From Paracoccus spongiarum (lineage in GTDB: Bacteria; Pseudomonadota; Alphaproteobacteria; Rhodobacterales; Rhodobacteraceae): DNA of 64,000 bases. How positions within the stretch are numbered: position 1 is the first letter of the stretch; each line of letters begins with the position of its first letter. This document shows, in pieces, positions 63,114 to 64,000 of the stretch. The position numbers and the translations under genes were made by a program. The notes under the pieces are model-generated. The model had not been told where the DNA came from, made no database searches, and saw only the letters and a list, made by a program, of their open reading frames with translations. The DNA is taken from assembly GCF_030732095.1 (NCBI RefSeq), contig NZ_JAVAMQ010000009.1, forward strand, positions 62,001-126,000, in the 5' to 3' direction.

Positions 63114-64000
63114 ATGGCGAACGCTCTTGATCCGCATGCCGCGATAGCGACCACCGCCTCGGGCGCGCCCGACCGCGGATCGCTGACCGCCGCCGATGGC
63201 AAGCCGCTGGCCCGTGCGCTGGCGCGCAGCCAGCAACGGGCGCGCCGACGGGCCTTCCTGCTGGTGCTGCCGCTGCTGGCCTTCATCCTGATCACCTTCG
63301 TGATCCCCATCGGCCAGATGCTGCAACGATCCTTCTACAATGACGGGTTCTCGGCCAACATGCCGCAGATCTCGGCATGGTTCGCCGAGAACCCGCGCGG
63401 CACCGAGCCCGACGAGGCGGCATGGGCGGCGCTGGCCGCCGACCTCAGCGCCTCGGCCGAGGAACGCAGCATCGGCGTGGTCGGCACGCGCATCAATTAC
63501 GATGTTCCCGGCACCCGCTCGCTGTTCACCTCGACCGGGCGACAGGTGCGCCGCGGGATCGAGCCGCCCTATCGCGAGGCCCTGGTCGAGATCGACGAGG
63601 ACTGGGCCTCGCCCCGGCTGTGGAGCGCGATGCGCAATGCCGCGACCCCGCTGACCGGAAACTTCTACCTTGCCGCGGTGGACCGCACCCGCGCCGACGA
63701 CGGCAGCATCCGGCAGGTCGAGGAACGCCAGCAGGTCTATGTGATGCTGTTCATGCGCACCTTCTGGCTTTCGCTGCTGATCACCGCGCTGACCTTCGTT
63801 CTGGGTTTCCCGATCGCGCATCTGCTGGCGACGCTGCCGATGCGCAAGTCGAACCTGCTGATGATCCTCGTGCTGCTGCCATTCTGGACCTCGCTTCTGG
63901 TGCGCACGACATCATGGATGGTGCTGCTGCAGCAGCAGGGCGTCATCAACGACATCCTTGTCTGGATGGGGGCAATCGGCAGCGACGGGCGGCTGCAGAT
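63114..64000 (+). CDS. Polyamine-type ABC transporter permease, 5' part (PotB-like)
   Basis: The open frame from the ATG at 63114 runs off the right edge; 295 residues are visible. An N-terminal cytoplasmic stretch of 45 residues is followed by a membrane helix (near 47-66), a periplasmic loop of over 130 residues (longer than usual for PotB), and then helices at about 207-230 and 245-262 with the EAA-region approach not reached. Periplasmic loop length resembles PotB-type permeases of binding-protein-dependent systems. It belongs to the operon of potA and the two binding proteins. Confidence 0.85.
   Translation, partial: MANALDPHAAIATTASGAPDRGSLTAADGKPLARALARSQQRARRRAFLLVLPLLAFILITFVIPIGQMLQRSFYNDGFSANMPQISAWFAENPRGTEPDEAAWAALAADLSASAEERSIGVVGTRINYDVPGTRSLFTSTGRQVRRGIEPPYREALVEIDEDWASPRLWSAMRNAATPLTGNFYLAAVDRTRADDGSIRQVEERQQVYVMLFMRTFWLSLLITALTFVLGFPIAHLLATLPMRKSNLLMILVLLPFWTSLLVRTTSWMVLLQQQGVINDILVWMGAIGSDGRLQ

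Overview
The window is about 64 kb of GC-rich alphaproteobacterial chromosome and looks like Paracoccus or a close relative in the Rhodobacteraceae. The reasons are a cytochrome c550-type gene next to an aa3 oxidase subunit I whose ligand residues fall on the Paracoccus denitrificans numbering (H94, H276, E278, H325, H326, K354, H411, H413), the aerobic cobaltochelatase genes cobS and cobT, the Ugp-type ABC operon, and several small families I associate with this group (DUF1467, DUF2244, DUF808). I see no prophage, insertion sequence, CRISPR array or plasmid function. Almost everything reads as ordinary core chromosome.

Layout: 1-8693 (+) is the first half of the division and cell wall (dcw) cluster: probable mraZ tail, rsmH, ftsL, ftsI, murE, murF, mraY, murD, mostly coupled by ATGA or TGATG overlaps. 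It stops after murD, where a glycine-betaine-demethylase-like pair (gbcA, gbcB) converges on it. 11172-14146 holds a 2H-phosphoesterase-like DUF1045 gene, phnM and a TerC-like membrane protein. 14157-15587 is a protealysin-like M4 protease with an emfourin-type inhibitor. 15680-19786 is a ugpBAEC importer operon, followed by DUF808 and an ECF sigma/anti-sigma pair. 22655-27337 contains cobS and cobT, separated by a sulfotransferase-like gene and an oppositely oriented flavin reductase.

27345-34329 is a mixed stretch: ClC channel, NAD-dependent epimerase, GT8-like glycosyltransferase, FAD-linked dehydrogenase, a small membrane protein, GH25 muramidase and a CPBP-like membrane protein. 34389-44674 carries aspS, the DUF1800/DUF1501 Tat pair, a response regulator, methylmalonyl-CoA epimerase, DUF1467, an EI24/CysZ-like protein, a nitroreductase, an M48 lipoprotein protease and DUF2254. 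44709-55400 has ilvB-ilvN, the N-end-rule transferase bpt, glnE, an unusual MshEN-glycosyltransferase fusion, carA, a GatB/YqeY protein and a DUF3008 protein. 55415-59316 is respiratory and lipoate related: DUF2244, ctaD, cytochrome c550, lipB and tRNA-Leu(GAG). 59591-64000 begins a polyamine-type ABC operon with two tandem paralogous binding proteins; its permease gene runs off the end.

Nothing here is a clearly new multi-gene system. The most unusual items are the MshEN-GT2 fusion, the sulfotransferase-like gene between cobS and cobT, a very stable hairpin inside the first codons of the gene after ctaD, a probable leaderless glnE start, the tandem duplicated binding proteins separated by a hairpin, and a repeated AAATATCCT-plus-GC-hairpin element.
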